Below are positions 1 to 10,566 of a stretch of 64,000 nt of DNA, one piece after another. Source of the DNA: JAKZVK01 sp965248255 (GTDB lineage: Bacteria > Acidobacteriota > Terriglobia > Bryobacterales > UBA6623); assembly GCA_965248255.1 (NCBI GenBank), contig CBDFIW010000003.1, forward strand, positions 1,550,001 through 1,614,000, written 5' to 3'. A model generated the notes under the pieces. It was given only the letters and a program-made list of their open reading frames with translations. It did not search any database and was not told the origin of the DNA. The number at the start of each line of letters is the position of its first letter. Within the stretch, counting starts at the first letter, position 1. The position numbers and the translations under genes were made by a program.

Positions 1-693
1 GAGATGCTCGCCCTCTATCACAATGAGGGTAAGGGACTGTTCGTGGACGATGCTCCGACCAGCGCCGTCGGCCGGGAGAGCTTACTTTCGCTTACCTTCG
101 GCACGTTCTTCTTCGACTACGACTTGGATGGGCATCTCGACATCTTCGCCGCCAACGGACACCTCGATGAAGAGATCGAGCGCGTCCAACCCAAAGTGCG
201 GTTCGCTCAATCGCCGCTGCTGTTTCGCAACCTGGGCGGCGGGAGGTTTGAAAACAGCCTCGAACGCGTGGGCAAGGAACTTTCGCGCCCGGTCGTCGCG
301 CGGGGCGCCGCCTACGCTGACTACGACCGGGACGGCGACCTCGACGTTCTCATCACGACCAATAACGGGCCGCCCTACTTGTTCCGCAACGATGGCGGCA
401 ACAGCAACTCTTACCTGCGCCTGCGCCTGGTCGGTGAGCCGTCCAACCGCTCTGCGATCGGCGCCGCTGTAACCGTACGCAGCCAATCGGGCGAGCAGTG
501 GCGCATGGTGCGCAGCGGCTCGAGCTACTGCTCCCAAAGCGAGTTGCCGCTGACGTTCGGTCTCGGAAGCGACCTCGATGTCGGAAGCGTCGAGGTCGCT
601 TGGCCCAGCGGGAAGGTCACCAGTCTTGACAAACTCGAGCCGAATCGTTCCTACCTGATCCACGAGCGATACGGGGTTCAGGTACAGAACTGA
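1..693 (+). CDS. CRTAC1-like protein, VCBS/FG-GAP repeats plus ASPIC/UnbV domain (5' end outside window)
   Basis: The open frame runs off the left edge, so the true start is unknown; the ATG at 4 is probably internal. Two Asp-rich VCBS/FG-GAP loops are visible (DYDLDGHLDIF near residue 38 and DYDRDGDLDVL near residue 106), typical calcium-binding turns of beta-propeller blades. The last ~75 residues, from IGAAVTVR to SYLIHE and containing VEVAWPSG, fit the ASPIC/UnbV domain. Known relatives are large secreted proteins common in Acidobacteriota and Planctomycetota; the ligand is unknown. Only the C-terminal part is in view, so full domain order cannot be judged. Confidence 0.85.
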   Translation, partial: EMLALYHNEGKGLFVDDAPTSAVGRESLLSLTFGTFFFDYDLDGHLDIFAANGHLDEEIERVQPKVRFAQSPLLFRNLGGGRFENSLERVGKELSRPVVARGAAYADYDRDGDLDVLITTNNGPPYLFRNDGGNSNSYLRLRLVGEPSNRSAIGAAVTVRSQSGEQWRMVRSGSSYCSQSELPLTFGLGSDLDVGSVEVAWPSGKVTSLDKLEPNRSYLIHERYGVQVQN

Positions 694-1313
694 TGGCTGA
701 CGATCGGCACTTGGCGAGTGGTCCCCAACCTGCATCGTTGCCGTGTTTGTCGGCCGGCCTCGGAGCTTGGCTTTCGCAGGAAAGTGCGCCTTGACCGGCC
801 AGGTTCAGTGTTTCTTCTCACGTTTCCAACATTGGAAAACAGTTCCGTGATCCCGGAAAGCAGCCCGACGCTTTGCCTACCGCATCCGCTTCGAAACTTG
901 TCTAAGTGCTTTAAAATCTTTCTCTTATGGCCTTGGGATGGCCGGCGGTCGGCGGGGCGCCTTCCACCGGCCTTCTCCCACTTCCGGGAGGCGGGCGCGA
1001 GCGTCTCACGAGCCACCCCAGCCCCTGAAAAAAGGCCTTGACACTCACCTTGCCGGTGAGTATAGTGTCTTGGAGGTCTTCAGAACCGCAGTTGCTGCAT
1101 CGTATCATTCCAGTGTTCCGAGAGGAGCGCTGGGGGGGGCTCACGTAAGCAGGGTTTTCGGTGAAGCCTCGCCTCGTAAGGGGCAGGATGCCGAGATCTC
1201 GTAGGATGCGGCAGCCTGCGGTAACGGTGGGTACGTTGTCGTATCGCCGGTTTCCGATGATCTTCACTCGTCAGCAACACCGGACACTTTTGAACTTGGA
1301 CAGGGGGTAAGCA
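694..1313. other. intergenic region upstream of the TonB receptor
   Basis: About 620 bases without a convincing gene. It holds a very good sigma70-type promoter (annotated separately at 1038-1066) facing the TonB receptor, leaving a leader of roughly 240 bases. A short minus-strand frame (1111 down to 911) begins with a CxxC-type pair (IRCSNCGS) but has no partner cysteines and overlaps the promoter, so it is not called as a gene. An eight-G run lies near 1131. Confidence 0.6.
1038..1066 (+). promoter_or_regulatory. sigma70-type promoter with dyad in the spacer
   Basis: TTGACA (1038-1043) and TATAGT (1061-1066) are separated by exactly 17 bases, a near-consensus housekeeping promoter. The spacer contains a dyad, CTCACC then GGTGAG around a five-base centre, that could be an operator because it sits between the two boxes. 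The next plus-strand gene is the TonB receptor at 1314. Regulation by a repressor is inference. Confidence 0.6.
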
Positions 1314-4300
1314 ATGAAGACAGTTGCATTTCCAAAAAGAGTCGGCCTGGCACTAAGCCTGACGGCTCTGGTACTGCTGGGCTCTTGTGCTTCGAGCCTG
1401 CAGGCGCAACGAACCTCGACCCAGGCCATTGAGGGTCTGGTAACGGACGCCACCGGCGCGGTCATTTCCGGTGCGACGGTGACCATGACGAACATAGACA
1501 CGGGTATCACCACAACCGTGACTACCAACGAAACCGGCAACTACCGCTTTTCGTACGTGCCGGTAGGCAACTACTCCGTCCGCTGTGAGTTGGACGGCTT
1601 CAAGACACAGTCCGTGAGCGGCGTCCGCGTGGCAACCACGGCGCAGGTTCGGACTGACTTCACGATGGAGATCGGCGACATCACCGAAACCATCGAAGTC
1701 GCCGCCGACGCGATCACGCTCAACACCGAGAACGCGACGGTCGGCAGCGTCATCGAAAACCGGCGGATCACCGAGCTGCCGCTGAACGGCCGCAACATCG
1801 TCCAGCTAGCGGTCCTGGTCCCGGGCGTGCAGTATGGACAGCGCTCGGGTTAGTCCCGCAGCGACGGGGGGTATATCCCCGAAGGCAGCTATTCGGTGAG
1901 CGCCAATGGTGTGCGCGAGCTTCACCAAGTGGTCACCCTCGACGGCACGGATACGGTCGATGTACGCCGCTCGGTCACTCCGTTCGTGCCCTCGATTGAA
2001 GCGATTGAAGAGTTCAAACTGCAGACCAGTTCCTTCTCCGCAGAGACCGGCTTCGGCGGTGGCGCCGTGACGAACATCACGCTCAAGAGCGGTACCAACG
2101 ATCTGCACGGGACCGTTTTCGAGTTCTTACGCAACAACGAACTCGACGCCGAGCCCTACTTCCTGAACTTCGAGCGGGCGGCCGACGAGCGTAGAGAGGT
2201 GAACCAGCGCATCCGCAACACCTTCGGTGTCGTTCTGAGCGGTCCGATCGTCAAGAACAAGACGTTCTGGATGTTCGACTGGGAAGCCCGACGTGAGCGA
2301 ACGAAGAGTGTGAGCGAAGGCTTCTTCCCCCACGATACGTTTCGAGGGGGAGACTTCTCGGAGCTGTTGCAGCCTACGCCTCGTTCCGGGGGCGGCCTGC
2401 GCAATCCCATCCTGATCTACGATCCGTTTACGGGTACTCCGTTCCCCAACAACGTCATCCCGTCGAGCCGCATCCACCCCGGGATTCGAGACAACATCTT
2501 GCCGGTGGTGGCGCGGGCCGACTTTCGCCAGCCGGACCCCCCTGGATTTCACCCGCCGCGTTGGAATAGTCAATCCCTTGACCGTGAATCAGTACTTCTC
2601 GAAAGTCGATCACCACTTCAGCGATGCGGACCGCATCTTCGGACGGCTTGCGGTCTCGAAAAGCGATCGGAAGAGTCCTAGTTTAAACCCGAACTTCCTC
2701 ACCACCCGGGCGGAGAGCACCTACAACCTCGCTACACAATGGATCCACACGTTCAATCAGAACATGATCAACGAGTTCCGGTTCGGCTTCCAGGAGTTCA
2801 GCCGCGGAAGCTTCAGTCCCCGCACGGGGGACGACAGCTTCAACATGCCGGGCCTCGGCATCGGGCCGTTCCACATCGTGGCGGGCTCGGGGCGCCAGCT
2901 TGATACCGACGAGCACGGCTACCCCAACCTGAGTCTCTACAACGTCAGCGACGGCCGGGAGTACAACAACCCCAACAACCAACAGATCGGCAACCATCTG
3001 TCGATCATCAAGGGTTCTCACAACCTGAAGATGGGCGGCGAAGTCTACCGTCTGACGATGCATGACGGCGCGGCCAACTTGGGCCGCGGCCGGGTGCGCT
3101 GGAGCAACAACGAGACGGGCCTGAACCATGCCTCGTTCCTGATGGGCATTCCGTCCTCGACGGAGACGCCCGAAGGGGTGGCCATCACCAGCCCGGTTGC
3201 GATCCGCCAGGGTTACTACATCCAGGATGACTGGAAGTTTAGCCCGCGGCTGACCATCAACATGGGTTTCCGGTTTGACTACGATGGGAACCTCCGCGAC
3301 CGTCTTGGTTTCTTGCGGACGGTCCTATTCCCGAACGACAACCACGCGCCGGGCACCGCCGTCGGCAACGGCGGGTTTATCGATCCGGCGACGGGAATCG
3401 ATATCCCCACCATGGGACCGCCGGCTGTGGGTGCGGGCGGCGACGTCAAGCTGTTCCATCAAGACGTTCGCTTCTTCATGCCGCGGCTGGGCATCGCCTA
3501 TCGGCCAACGGAGAAGTGGGTGGTGCGAGTCGGGGCGGGTTACTTCGACAACCTCATGCACTGGAACAACTGGTCGATTCTGAATCTGAATCCGCCGTTG
3601 GCCGCCGCGACCGAGTTCATCCAGGCCACGACTGCGGAGGGTGTTCCGGCCGTGACGGTCACCGGGGCCGCGGGGACGCCGATCACTCTCCAACCGGAAA
3701 GATTCCTGAACAACGCGAACGCGATCACTCTGGACGACCCATTCCTGGACAACGTCGGCGCACTTCCCAGCAACCTCGGGAACCCTGTCAACACGGTGGC
3801 GGTCAATCCGGAGGCGAAGGATGGCGACGTGTGGAAGTGGAGCTTCGACGTCCAGCGGGACCTGGGGTATAACACACAGTTGAAAGTTGGCTATGTGGGC
3901 CATGCGATGCGCCACGTCGGCAACAGCATGAGGAACTGGAACTCTCCGCCGCCTTCGTCGGACAGCAACATCCAAGCGAATCGTCCCTTCCCGCGATTCT
4001 TCGATCCGGCCACGCCGGAGCTTGGCGTCCAGAACCTGTCGACGGTCCGCTACCTGGATACCTACCACAACGCTTTTCACCACGGCTTGCAAATGGAGCT
4101 GAAAAAGCGTTACTCGTCCGGGATTACCTTCGGTGTCGCCTACACCTACTCGAAGACGCATGGAGACGGCGAAGCCGGAGGCAATCAGGGCGCGCAGATC
4201 AATGAGCCACGGCTCTGCGGCCACTGCTCTCGTGGTCGGTTCAATTGGGACCAGCGGCACAACATGGTGGCGAACTTCGTCTGGGACCTGCCGGGAGGCA

Positions 4301-4821
4301 ACCTGCCGGGAGCTCTCAAGCACGTCATCGGCGGCTGGCAGTCGAACGGGATCATCTCGTTGCGCACCGGCTTTCCTTACAACATCGAAGCGTCACGGAC
4401 TGATCTGAACGTACGTGAGGAGGACCCGCGGCCTGAGCTCGTCGGGCAGCCCGCGTTCGACGGCCAGAACCGCAAGCTGTGGTACCAGCCGAGCGCTTTC
4501 CAGCGAGTCACGTGCCGCATTCCCGAGCGGCAGGATCTGTGCCATTTCGGCGACCTCGGCTATAACGCGTCGGACTCGCCGGGACAGAAGAGAGTCGATT
4601 TCGGCCTCTTCAAGAACTTCCGGGTCACGGAGACATTCACTGTACAGTTCCGCTCTGAATACTACAACGCGTTCAATACACCGTATTTCAGTGCGCCGTC
4701 GAACCGCCTGTCGTATTCTTCGTCCACGCAGCTCACGCCGGACGGCTCTCGTCAGGGCGAGATCCGAGGTACCCGACAAGACATGCGGATCCTTTCATTC
4801 GGCCTGAAGCTTATGTTCTAG
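1314..4821 (+). pseudogene. TonB-dependent receptor with carboxypeptidase regulatory-like domain, interrupted by a stop and a frameshift
   Basis: The product would be an outer-membrane TonB-dependent transporter of about 1,150 residues, of the acidobacterial type with an N-terminal carboxypeptidase regulatory-like (CarboxypepD_reg) domain. A signal peptide (ALVLLGSCASSLQA) is followed by IEGLVTDATGAVISGATVT and the plug segment ITELPLNGRNIVQL. Reading stops at an in-frame TAG (1851-1853), resumes in the same frame with SVSANGVREL, then shifts at a C6 run (2537-2542) where removal of one C restores DFTRRVGIVNPLTVNQYF and the long barrel to position 4821. The barrel ends in FGLKLMF, a proper aromatic outer-membrane terminus. 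It is either a pseudogene or an intact gene with two consensus errors. A good promoter lies upstream and a terminator downstream. Confidence 0.85.
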
Positions 4822-4846
4822 CCGCTTCGCATCAACCTTCAACCCA

Positions 4847-4875
4847 GGGCCGGCCTTCGGGTCGGCCCTTTTTAT
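4847..4875 (+). terminator. Rho-independent terminator after the TonB receptor
   Basis: A GC-rich stem (GGGCCGGCC, TTCG tetraloop, GGTCGGCCC, one G-T wobble) is followed directly by TTTTT. It starts 25 bases after the receptor stop codon. The next gene is convergent on the minus strand and ends at 4900. Confidence 0.85.
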
Positions 4876-4899
4876 TGGTGTGCCCGAGTACGCGCAAGC

Positions 4900-7800
4900 C
4901 TAAAGCCCCGCCCGCAAGTATGCAATCACATCGGCCAACTCCTGACGGCTCAGCGCTTCCTCCAACCCTTCAGGCATTAGGGAAACGTTCGACGCCCGAA
5001 TCTCTTCAACGTGCTTCCGCAGCAACGTCGTGTCCTCGATCTCGCCGCGAATCGTCACCGTTGCCGAGGTCTCACCAATCAGCAACCCGTCGTACAAACG
5101 CCCCTCGTGGGTTGTGATGAGGTAGTTGGTGTAGCGGCCCTCGATGGCGGAACTGGGATCGAGAATGCTTGACAGCAGGGCGTGGCGGCTCTGGTTGTTC
5201 ACGCCGGAGAGATCCGGGCCGATCCGTCCCCGCTCGGCCGTCCGCAGATGACACTTGGCACATTCCCGCTCGAAAGCCTGCTTGCCACGCTCGGTGTCCA
5301 CCGCCATTTCGAGAACGTCCCCGTGCGCCTCGACGACGGTCGCGCGGTCGCCGGTCGCGGTGTGGAATAGTTTTTCGGCACGCCGCTGCACCGCCTCATC
5401 CGGGTACTGGGTCAGGCGAATGCGCGTAATCGCGTCAATGGCGAACGGCTCGATGCCGCCGCTCTCCAGGGCATCGAACAGAGAGCCGACCCTGCCGCGG
5501 TGGCCCAACAGAGCGTCGACGACCTGCCGCCGCGTGTCCGGCGCGTAACCCTTCCAGCCGGCCAGCAACAGCTCGCCAGAGGAGGTGTCTTCGAAAGAGG
5601 CGGCGGTTTGCGCCGCGGCCCGCTGCACGGCTTGCGGCGTCGGCGTGGTGAGAATGTCCCTCAACAAGGGCGAGACCGAGGCGAAGCGGCCGCCCCGAAG
5701 CAAGCGGACCGCCGCCACTCTTTTCTCGATCGGCGCCGCGGCATCAGCCGCCTCGCGGCGAGCCCGCGCCAACAACTCGCGCAACTCGAAGTACTGCGCG
5801 ACCTCGCCTGCAGCCGCCCGCACCTCCTCGCTCGGATCATCGACGAGTGCGCGGACGTGCCTTTCGATCGACGGATCTTGTCTCTCGAATCGGCCTTCGA
5901 GCTTGAGGCCGGCGGCCAGTCCCGACAGGCCGGCTTGCCTCCAAGCCGGGTCTGCGAATCGCCGGTCTGTCGCCAGCAGTTCGATCACGCGGGTCACTTC
6001 GCCGGCGTTTCGCCGCGCGCCCACGACACGGTTCAAATCCGTAACGAGCTGCTGCTTGCCTTCGGAAGGTGCTTCGAAAAAGCGCCTGTCAAGACCACTG
6101 AACAGCGGAAACGCCGAGACCGCCGGAGCGCTGCTCGCCGCCAGACGGAACCACCGGCTGTCGGCGTGGCGAGCGATGATCTTCGTCAGCGCGCGGAACG
6201 CCCGAGCATTGTCAGGCAGGTTACCCAGGCTAAGAGCAACCTGAAACTGCACCTTGGGTGAGGGGTCGTCGGCCAAACCCACAACAGCGGCGGTCAGTTG
6301 CGAGAAGAAACGCTCGGAGAGCCGCACGGCGTTTTCGCGCACTCCCGCGTGGGGATCCTCGATCGCTAACGCGACTAACTCGGCGTCGAGCGCCGACAAG
6401 CCTTCGAGTGTCCACAAGGCGTGCAGCCGCGCTTGCGGCGTGGGCCGCTCTCGCACAAGCCTTTCGAGTTCGGGTATGGCGGCCGGGTCCTCGCGATGCA
6501 CCAGCAGCCGCTGCGCCGTGCGCCGATGCCAGGCGTTTCGGTGGGACAGCATCCGCACCAGGGCCTCGGTCCCGGTCCGGCCAAGATTGACCTTCAAGGC
6601 ACCTGCCCGCCGCGGGTTCTCGGGGACGATGCGGTAGATGCGGCCCCGGTCGTCTCCGTTGAAGAAGTCCATCTCGAGGCGCTTCTGCAGGGCGTCGGGA
6701 ACGAAGTTGGAGTGCTCGATGTACTGGCGATAGTAGTCGACGACGTAGAGGTTGCCGTCCGGGGCGTTCTTGAAATTGACGGGGCGAAACCAGTTGTCGG
6801 TCGAGGCCAGGAACTCCCGGTCCGCAGGCTGACGCGACGCGGCAAAGGTCGCGCCCTGCGGCGTTAAGACGTCGCGGTGGATGAGGTTTCCGTTGGTATC
6901 GCTGACAAACACGTTGCCCACGTACTCGGCGGGAAACGCATCGCCCACATAGACCGTGGCGCCGCATGAGGCCGTGAAGTGGCCCTCGAGCTGCTCGACT
7001 CGTCCGGGTTGCGTTTCGCTATAGCGGGTGCGCCGCGCCTGGGTCCGAACCACCCGCCATTGCTGGGGCGGCGTCAACGGGAAGATACGCGTCCCGTGGT
7101 CGGAGACCTCTTGCTGGCGGATCGTGGCGTTGACAAAGGGGTTGCGAGCCAAGTAGCGATACGGGATCACGGCGTGCCGCAAGTGCTGCGTGTTCTCCGA
7201 AAGGAAGCGGTTGCCCCACTCGTCGAACGACACGCCGAACTGCGTGTTGCCCGTCTCGGGCTCGAACAGGCCGCGGCCGGGCTGGAAGCGGAAGTCGAGC
7301 CCGCGCACGAATACAGGAGCCTGGCCGGGATGCTCGGGCGAGGTGATCTCGCCCGGCTGGCCGCGGTTGGCGACGTAAACCCAATTGTCGATGCCCAGCC
7401 GCAGGTTGTTGATCTGCCGCTGCGGAAACAGCCTCGTGAACCCCGCGTGGACGACCTTGCGCTCGTCGGCGACATGATCGCCGTCGTTGTCACGGAAGAA
7501 GATGATCTCGGGCGGGACCGTAGCGAGGATGCCGCCCTTCCACGGCAGCACGCTTGAGACTTGATGAAGCTGGTCGGCGAAGATGGTGTGCCGGTCGATC
7601 ACGCCGTCGCCGTCACGGTCTTCGAGGAACTTGATGCGGCTCCGAGGGGTGTCTCCCTTGACGTTGGGATAGTCCAGCAACTCGGCGACCCACACGCCGC
7701 CGTTCTCGTCAAACGCCACGTCCACCGGATCAACTACGTGCGGCTCGGCGGCGAAAAGCTCCACGCGAAAGCCGTCGACGACTTGCAGTGTCCGCAGAGC

Positions 7801-8019
7801 CTCTTCCACCGGCAGCGGCTCGGCATCACCCACGTCGGCCGGATGCCGGCAAGCGAGGCCGGCCGCGAACACGGCCCAACACAGCGCGACCACCGGCCCC
7901 GGCTCGTGGCGCGAACATCCGCCTTTGTCGCGCCCCGAGCCTTCGGGGTATCTGCTGCAAACTGGCACGCTGCGAAGTATCTCAAGAGGAATCCGGCAGT
8001 GATGGTGCGGCAGGATCAA
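4900..8019 (-). CDS. PVC-type membrane-bound dehydrogenase with HEAT repeats and cytochrome c domain
   Basis: This ~1,000-residue exported protein has an N-terminal beta-propeller dehydrogenase region (VAFDENGGVWVAELLDYP, LEDRDGDGVIDRHTIF, GNLYVVDYYR), a central block of HEAT-like helical repeats (roughly residues 470-880) and a C-terminal cytochrome c domain with the heme motif CAKCH and a distal LMPEGL segment. The family (PVC-type heme-binding/DUF7133-like) is linked to periplasmic oxidation of sugars or other small molecules; the substrate is not known. Start choice is uncertain: a lipobox-like segment (AVFAAGLAC) lies about 55 residues in, so the real start may be a GTG nearer 7893. It is divergent from the oxidoreductase at 8119. 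Confidence 0.85.
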   Translation of the reverse strand: MILPHHHCRIPLEILRSVPVCSRYPEGSGRDKGGCSRHEPGPVVALCWAVFAAGLACRHPADVGDAEPLPVEEALRTLQVVDGFRVELFAAEPHVVDPVDVAFDENGGVWVAELLDYPNVKGDTPRSRIKFLEDRDGDGVIDRHTIFADQLHQVSSVLPWKGGILATVPPEIIFFRDNDGDHVADERKVVHAGFTRLFPQRQINNLRLGIDNWVYVANRGQPGEITSPEHPGQAPVFVRGLDFRFQPGRGLFEPETGNTQFGVSFDEWGNRFLSENTQHLRHAVIPYRYLARNPFVNATIRQQEVSDHGTRIFPLTPPQQWRVVRTQARRTRYSETQPGRVEQLEGHFTASCGATVYVGDAFPAEYVGNVFVSDTNGNLIHRDVLTPQGATFAASRQPADREFLASTDNWFRPVNFKNAPDGNLYVVDYYRQYIEHSNFVPDALQKRLEMDFFNGDDRGRIYRIVPENPRRAGALKVNLGRTGTEALVRMLSHRNAWHRRTAQRLLVHREDPAAIPELERLVRERPTPQARLHALWTLEGLSALDAELVALAIEDPHAGVRENAVRLSERFFSQLTAAVVGLADDPSPKVQFQVALSLGNLPDNARAFRALTKIIARHADSRWFRLAASSAPAVSAFPLFSGLDRRFFEAPSEGKQQLVTDLNRVVGARRNAGEVTRVIELLATDRRFADPAWRQAGLSGLAAGLKLEGRFERQDPSIERHVRALVDDPSEEVRAAAGEVAQYFELRELLARARREAADAAAPIEKRVAAVRLLRGGRFASVSPLLRDILTTPTPQAVQRAAAQTAASFEDTSSGELLLAGWKGYAPDTRRQVVDALLGHRGRVGSLFDALESGGIEPFAIDAITRIRLTQYPDEAVQRRAEKLFHTATGDRATVVEAHGDVLEMAVDTERGKQAFERECAKCHLRTAERGRIGPDLSGVNNQSRHALLSSILDPSSAIEGRYTNYLITTHEGRLYDGLLIGETSATVTIRGEIEDTTLLRKHVEEIRASNVSLMPEGLEEALSRQELADVIAYLRAGL

Positions 8020-8118
8020 GTGGGTGCCGGCTTTGGTCCTGCTTCAGGGCGGTATGATTGAGGCATGATTGCGCGGGCCGTGCGCCCCACGTTTATCAAT
8101 AGAACGTAGCGACAAGCC

Positions 8119-9324
8119 ATGAACACAAGACGCGAGTTTATGGGCACGTCGAGTCTAGGCGCGGTGGCTCTCGCCTCGGCCGCGGCCCTCTCGCCCGGCG
8201 CCTCCGCCCCGCGGGATTCGTCCAAGAAGATCCGCATCGGCGTGGTCGGCGGCGGGTTTGGCGCGAGTTTCTTCTGGCGCAAGCATCCGAACTGCGAAGT
8301 CGCCGCCGTCACTGACCTACGCGCCGACCGGCGCAAACGCCTGCGCGACACTTACCGCTGCGACAACTTCTACGACTCGCTCGAGGAGATGCTGCCCCGC
8401 GCAAAGAACCTCGATGCCGTAGCCGTCTTCAGCGGTGCGACCGACCACTACCGTCACGTTCAGATGTGCATGAATCGCGGCCTGCACGTGATCTCAGCGG
8501 TCCCGGCCTGCTTCTCGTTAGAGGAAGCCGAGAAGCTCAAAGCGCTCAAGGAGAGCACAGGCCTGCGCTACATGATGGCCGAGACCAGCTACTACCGGCA
8601 GGCGTGTATCTATGCCCGGAACCTCTTCGAAAGCGGCGGACTCGGTGAACTCTTCTACAGTGAAGTCGAGTACTACCACGACCGCGGCGACCTCGACAAG
8701 CTGACCGCCGACAAGACATCGCGCTTCTACCATCCCGACGGTTCGCGCACCTGGCGCTGGGGCCTGCCGCCGATGCATTACCCGACGCATTCTCTCGGGT
8801 TCTTGGTAGGTGTCACCCAAGAGCGCATCAAGAGCGTGTCGGCGCTGGGCTGGAGCAGCCCGCACCCGTGGATCGACGATAATGTCTACAACAACCCTCA
8901 CTGGAACGAAGCAGCCTTGATGCAGACCGATCAAGGACATATGGTGCGCTGCAATGTATTCTGGCTGATCGGCGACCACGGCGAGCGTGCGCAGTGGTTC
9001 GGTGAGAAGGGCTCGCTCTATATGGCCAAGCGGGCACTCCATCCCAACACCTGGCGCGAGCGGATGAGCGAAGCCCATCCCGTCGAAATCCCCGAGTATT
9101 GGAAGAGCGACATGCTCCCCGAGCCCATGCGTCTGGCCAGCGGCCACGGCGGCAGCCACACCTTCCTGAGCGCCGAGTTCATCAACGCTCTCGTCGAACA
9201 CCGCGAACCCGCGATCGACGTCTACGAGTCCCTCGCTATGACGGTCCCCGGCATCGTCGCCCACCAATCGGCCCTGAAGAACGGGGAACAAATGGACGTG
9301 CCGCGGTTCGACAAGCCGGCGTGA
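8119..9324 (+). CDS. Gfo/Idh/MocA family oxidoreductase, Tat-exported
   Basis: A NAD(P)-dependent oxidoreductase of 401 residues acting on sugars or similar polyols. A twin-arginine signal (NTRREFMGTSSLGAVALA) precedes the Rossmann motif RIGVVGGGFGASFF. The usual Gfo/Idh/MocA region around VFSGATDHYRHV follows, but the classic EKP motif is replaced by SAVPACF, so the dinucleotide-anchoring lysine seems to be missing. The C-terminal substrate domain includes a VEYYHDRGDL stretch. Export plus the altered motif suggests a diverged periplasmic member. It lies 55 bases upstream of a Tat-exported hydrolase and probably shares its transcript. Confidence 0.8.
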   Translation: MNTRREFMGTSSLGAVALASAAALSPGASAPRDSSKKIRIGVVGGGFGASFFWRKHPNCEVAAVTDLRADRRKRLRDTYRCDNFYDSLEEMLPRAKNLDAVAVFSGATDHYRHVQMCMNRGLHVISAVPACFSLEEAEKLKALKESTGLRYMMAETSYYRQACIYARNLFESGGLGELFYSEVEYYHDRGDLDKLTADKTSRFYHPDGSRTWRWGLPPMHYPTHSLGFLVGVTQERIKSVSALGWSSPHPWIDDNVYNNPHWNEAALMQTDQGHMVRCNVFWLIGDHGERAQWFGEKGSLYMAKRALHPNTWRERMSEAHPVEIPEYWKSDMLPEPMRLASGHGGSHTFLSAEFINALVEHREPAIDVYESLAMTVPGIVAHQSALKNGEQMDVPRFDKPA

Positions 9325-9378
9325 ACCCCTCGCGCGGACGAACTGGCGAGTCGGCGGCGTGCCCAGTACACTGTGGGC

Positions 9379-10545
9379 ATGCCTCACAAACTGACGCGCC
9401 GTGACCTCGGGCTCGCAGGCCTGAGCGCGGCCTCACTCTCCCCCATGGCCGCCGCCGGGGCGGACGCAGCGGTCCGCCCCTACACGGGAGCACTTGACGG
9501 CTTCGAAAGCCGCGTCGATACCTCCACGTTCGACCCCGTCGTTTGGGCCCGCTCGCGCCATGAGAACGCTCGGCTGCGGATGACCTTTCGCGCTGCAAGC
9601 GCCGGCTCAACCGAACGCTGGCAGAAGGAGCTTCGTGCCAAGGTTACCGATCTGATCGGCGGCTTCCCCAAAAAGAATACGGCGCTCAAGTCGCAGACCC
9701 TCGAGGTACGGGACTTCCCTCTCTACCGGCGCGAGAAATTTGTTTTCGAGAGCAAGCCCGGGCTGTTCGTGCTTGGTTACCTGCTGACGCCGCATTCAGA
9801 GCAAGCGCCGCACCGGACGATGGTCTGCCTGCCGGGGCACGGACGCGGCGTGGACGACATCGTCGGCATCGACGACCAAGGCCGGGACCGCACCGACAAA
9901 GACGGCTACCAGCATGACTTCGCCATCCAGTGCGTCGAGCACGGCATGGCGGCGGTCGCGATCGAGCAGGTCGGTTTCGGTTGTCGCCGTGACCCCCGAG
10001 CCAAGGCGAAGAAGCTCGGCACGTCCTCGTGCCGGCCGGCGGCGGGAGCGGCCTTGCTATTGGGCGAAACCATGGTCGTCTGGCGCGTGTACGACGTGAT
10101 GCGCACGATCGATTGGATCGAGACCCGCGACGAACTGGACTCGGACCGTGTCGGCTGCATGGGCATTTCAGGCGGCGGGACGATCACGACCTTCGCCTCG
10201 GCGCTCGAGCCGCGCATCCGCGCCGCGCTCATAAGCGGCTACCTCAACACCTTCCGCGACAGCATCCTGAGCATCTCGCACTGCATCGACAACTACGTCC
10301 CCGGCATCTTGCAGTGGTGCGAGATGTATGACGTGGCCGGGCTAATCGCGCCCCGGCCGTTGTTCGTCGAGTCCGGTGACGAAGACGGCATCTTCCCGGT
10401 CAAGGCGAGCCGCGAGAGTTTCGAGCGCGTGAAGACGGTCTACGCCGTCTTCGGCAAAGCTGACCTGGCCAAGCAGGAGATCTTTGCCGGCAAGCACAGC
10501 TTCCACGGGAAGCGCGGCCTGCCGTTTCTGGCGAAGCACCTCTAG
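9379..10545 (+). CDS. exported alpha/beta hydrolase, dienelactone hydrolase/acetyl xylan esterase type
   Basis: A 388-residue esterase-like protein. The N terminus (HKLTRRDLGLAGLSAASL) is a Tat signal. The nucleophile elbow is GCMGISGGG, the acid residue probably lies in ESGDEDGIFPV, and the histidine in AGKHSFHG, so the full Ser-Asp-His triad is visible. Similar proteins (Abhydrolase_7 and acetyl xylan esterase-like groups) cleave ester bonds in plant polysaccharides; the substrate here is unknown. ATG 9379 is preferred to the GTG six bases upstream. A palindromic repeat found elsewhere in the window lies in the region encoding the signal-peptide junction (9457-9483). Confidence 0.8.
   Translation: MPHKLTRRDLGLAGLSAASLSPMAAAGADAAVRPYTGALDGFESRVDTSTFDPVVWARSRHENARLRMTFRAASAGSTERWQKELRAKVTDLIGGFPKKNTALKSQTLEVRDFPLYRREKFVFESKPGLFVLGYLLTPHSEQAPHRTMVCLPGHGRGVDDIVGIDDQGRDRTDKDGYQHDFAIQCVEHGMAAVAIEQVGFGCRRDPRAKAKKLGTSSCRPAAGAALLLGETMVVWRVYDVMRTIDWIETRDELDSDRVGCMGISGGGTITTFASALEPRIRAALISGYLNTFRDSILSISHCIDNYVPGILQWCEMYDVAGLIAPRPLFVESGDEDGIFPVKASRESFERVKTVYAVFGKADLAKQEIFAGKHSFHGKRGLPFLAKHL
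9457..9483. repeat. REP-like palindrome copy 1, inside a coding region
   Basis: A 27-base element with nine-base arms (GGGGCGGAC and GTCCGCCCC) followed by TAC. It matches the intergenic element at 58908-58934 at 26 of 27 positions. Here it encodes the residues just after the signal peptide of the hydrolase gene. Confidence 0.7.
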
Positions 10546-10566
10546 GTGCCTGGGGGCGGCTTCGCG

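Noticed and set aside
911..1267. Zinc-ribbon-like minus-strand gene
   Set aside because: Only one CxxC pair, Arg/Pro-rich end, and it overlaps a near-consensus promoter in the opposite direction.
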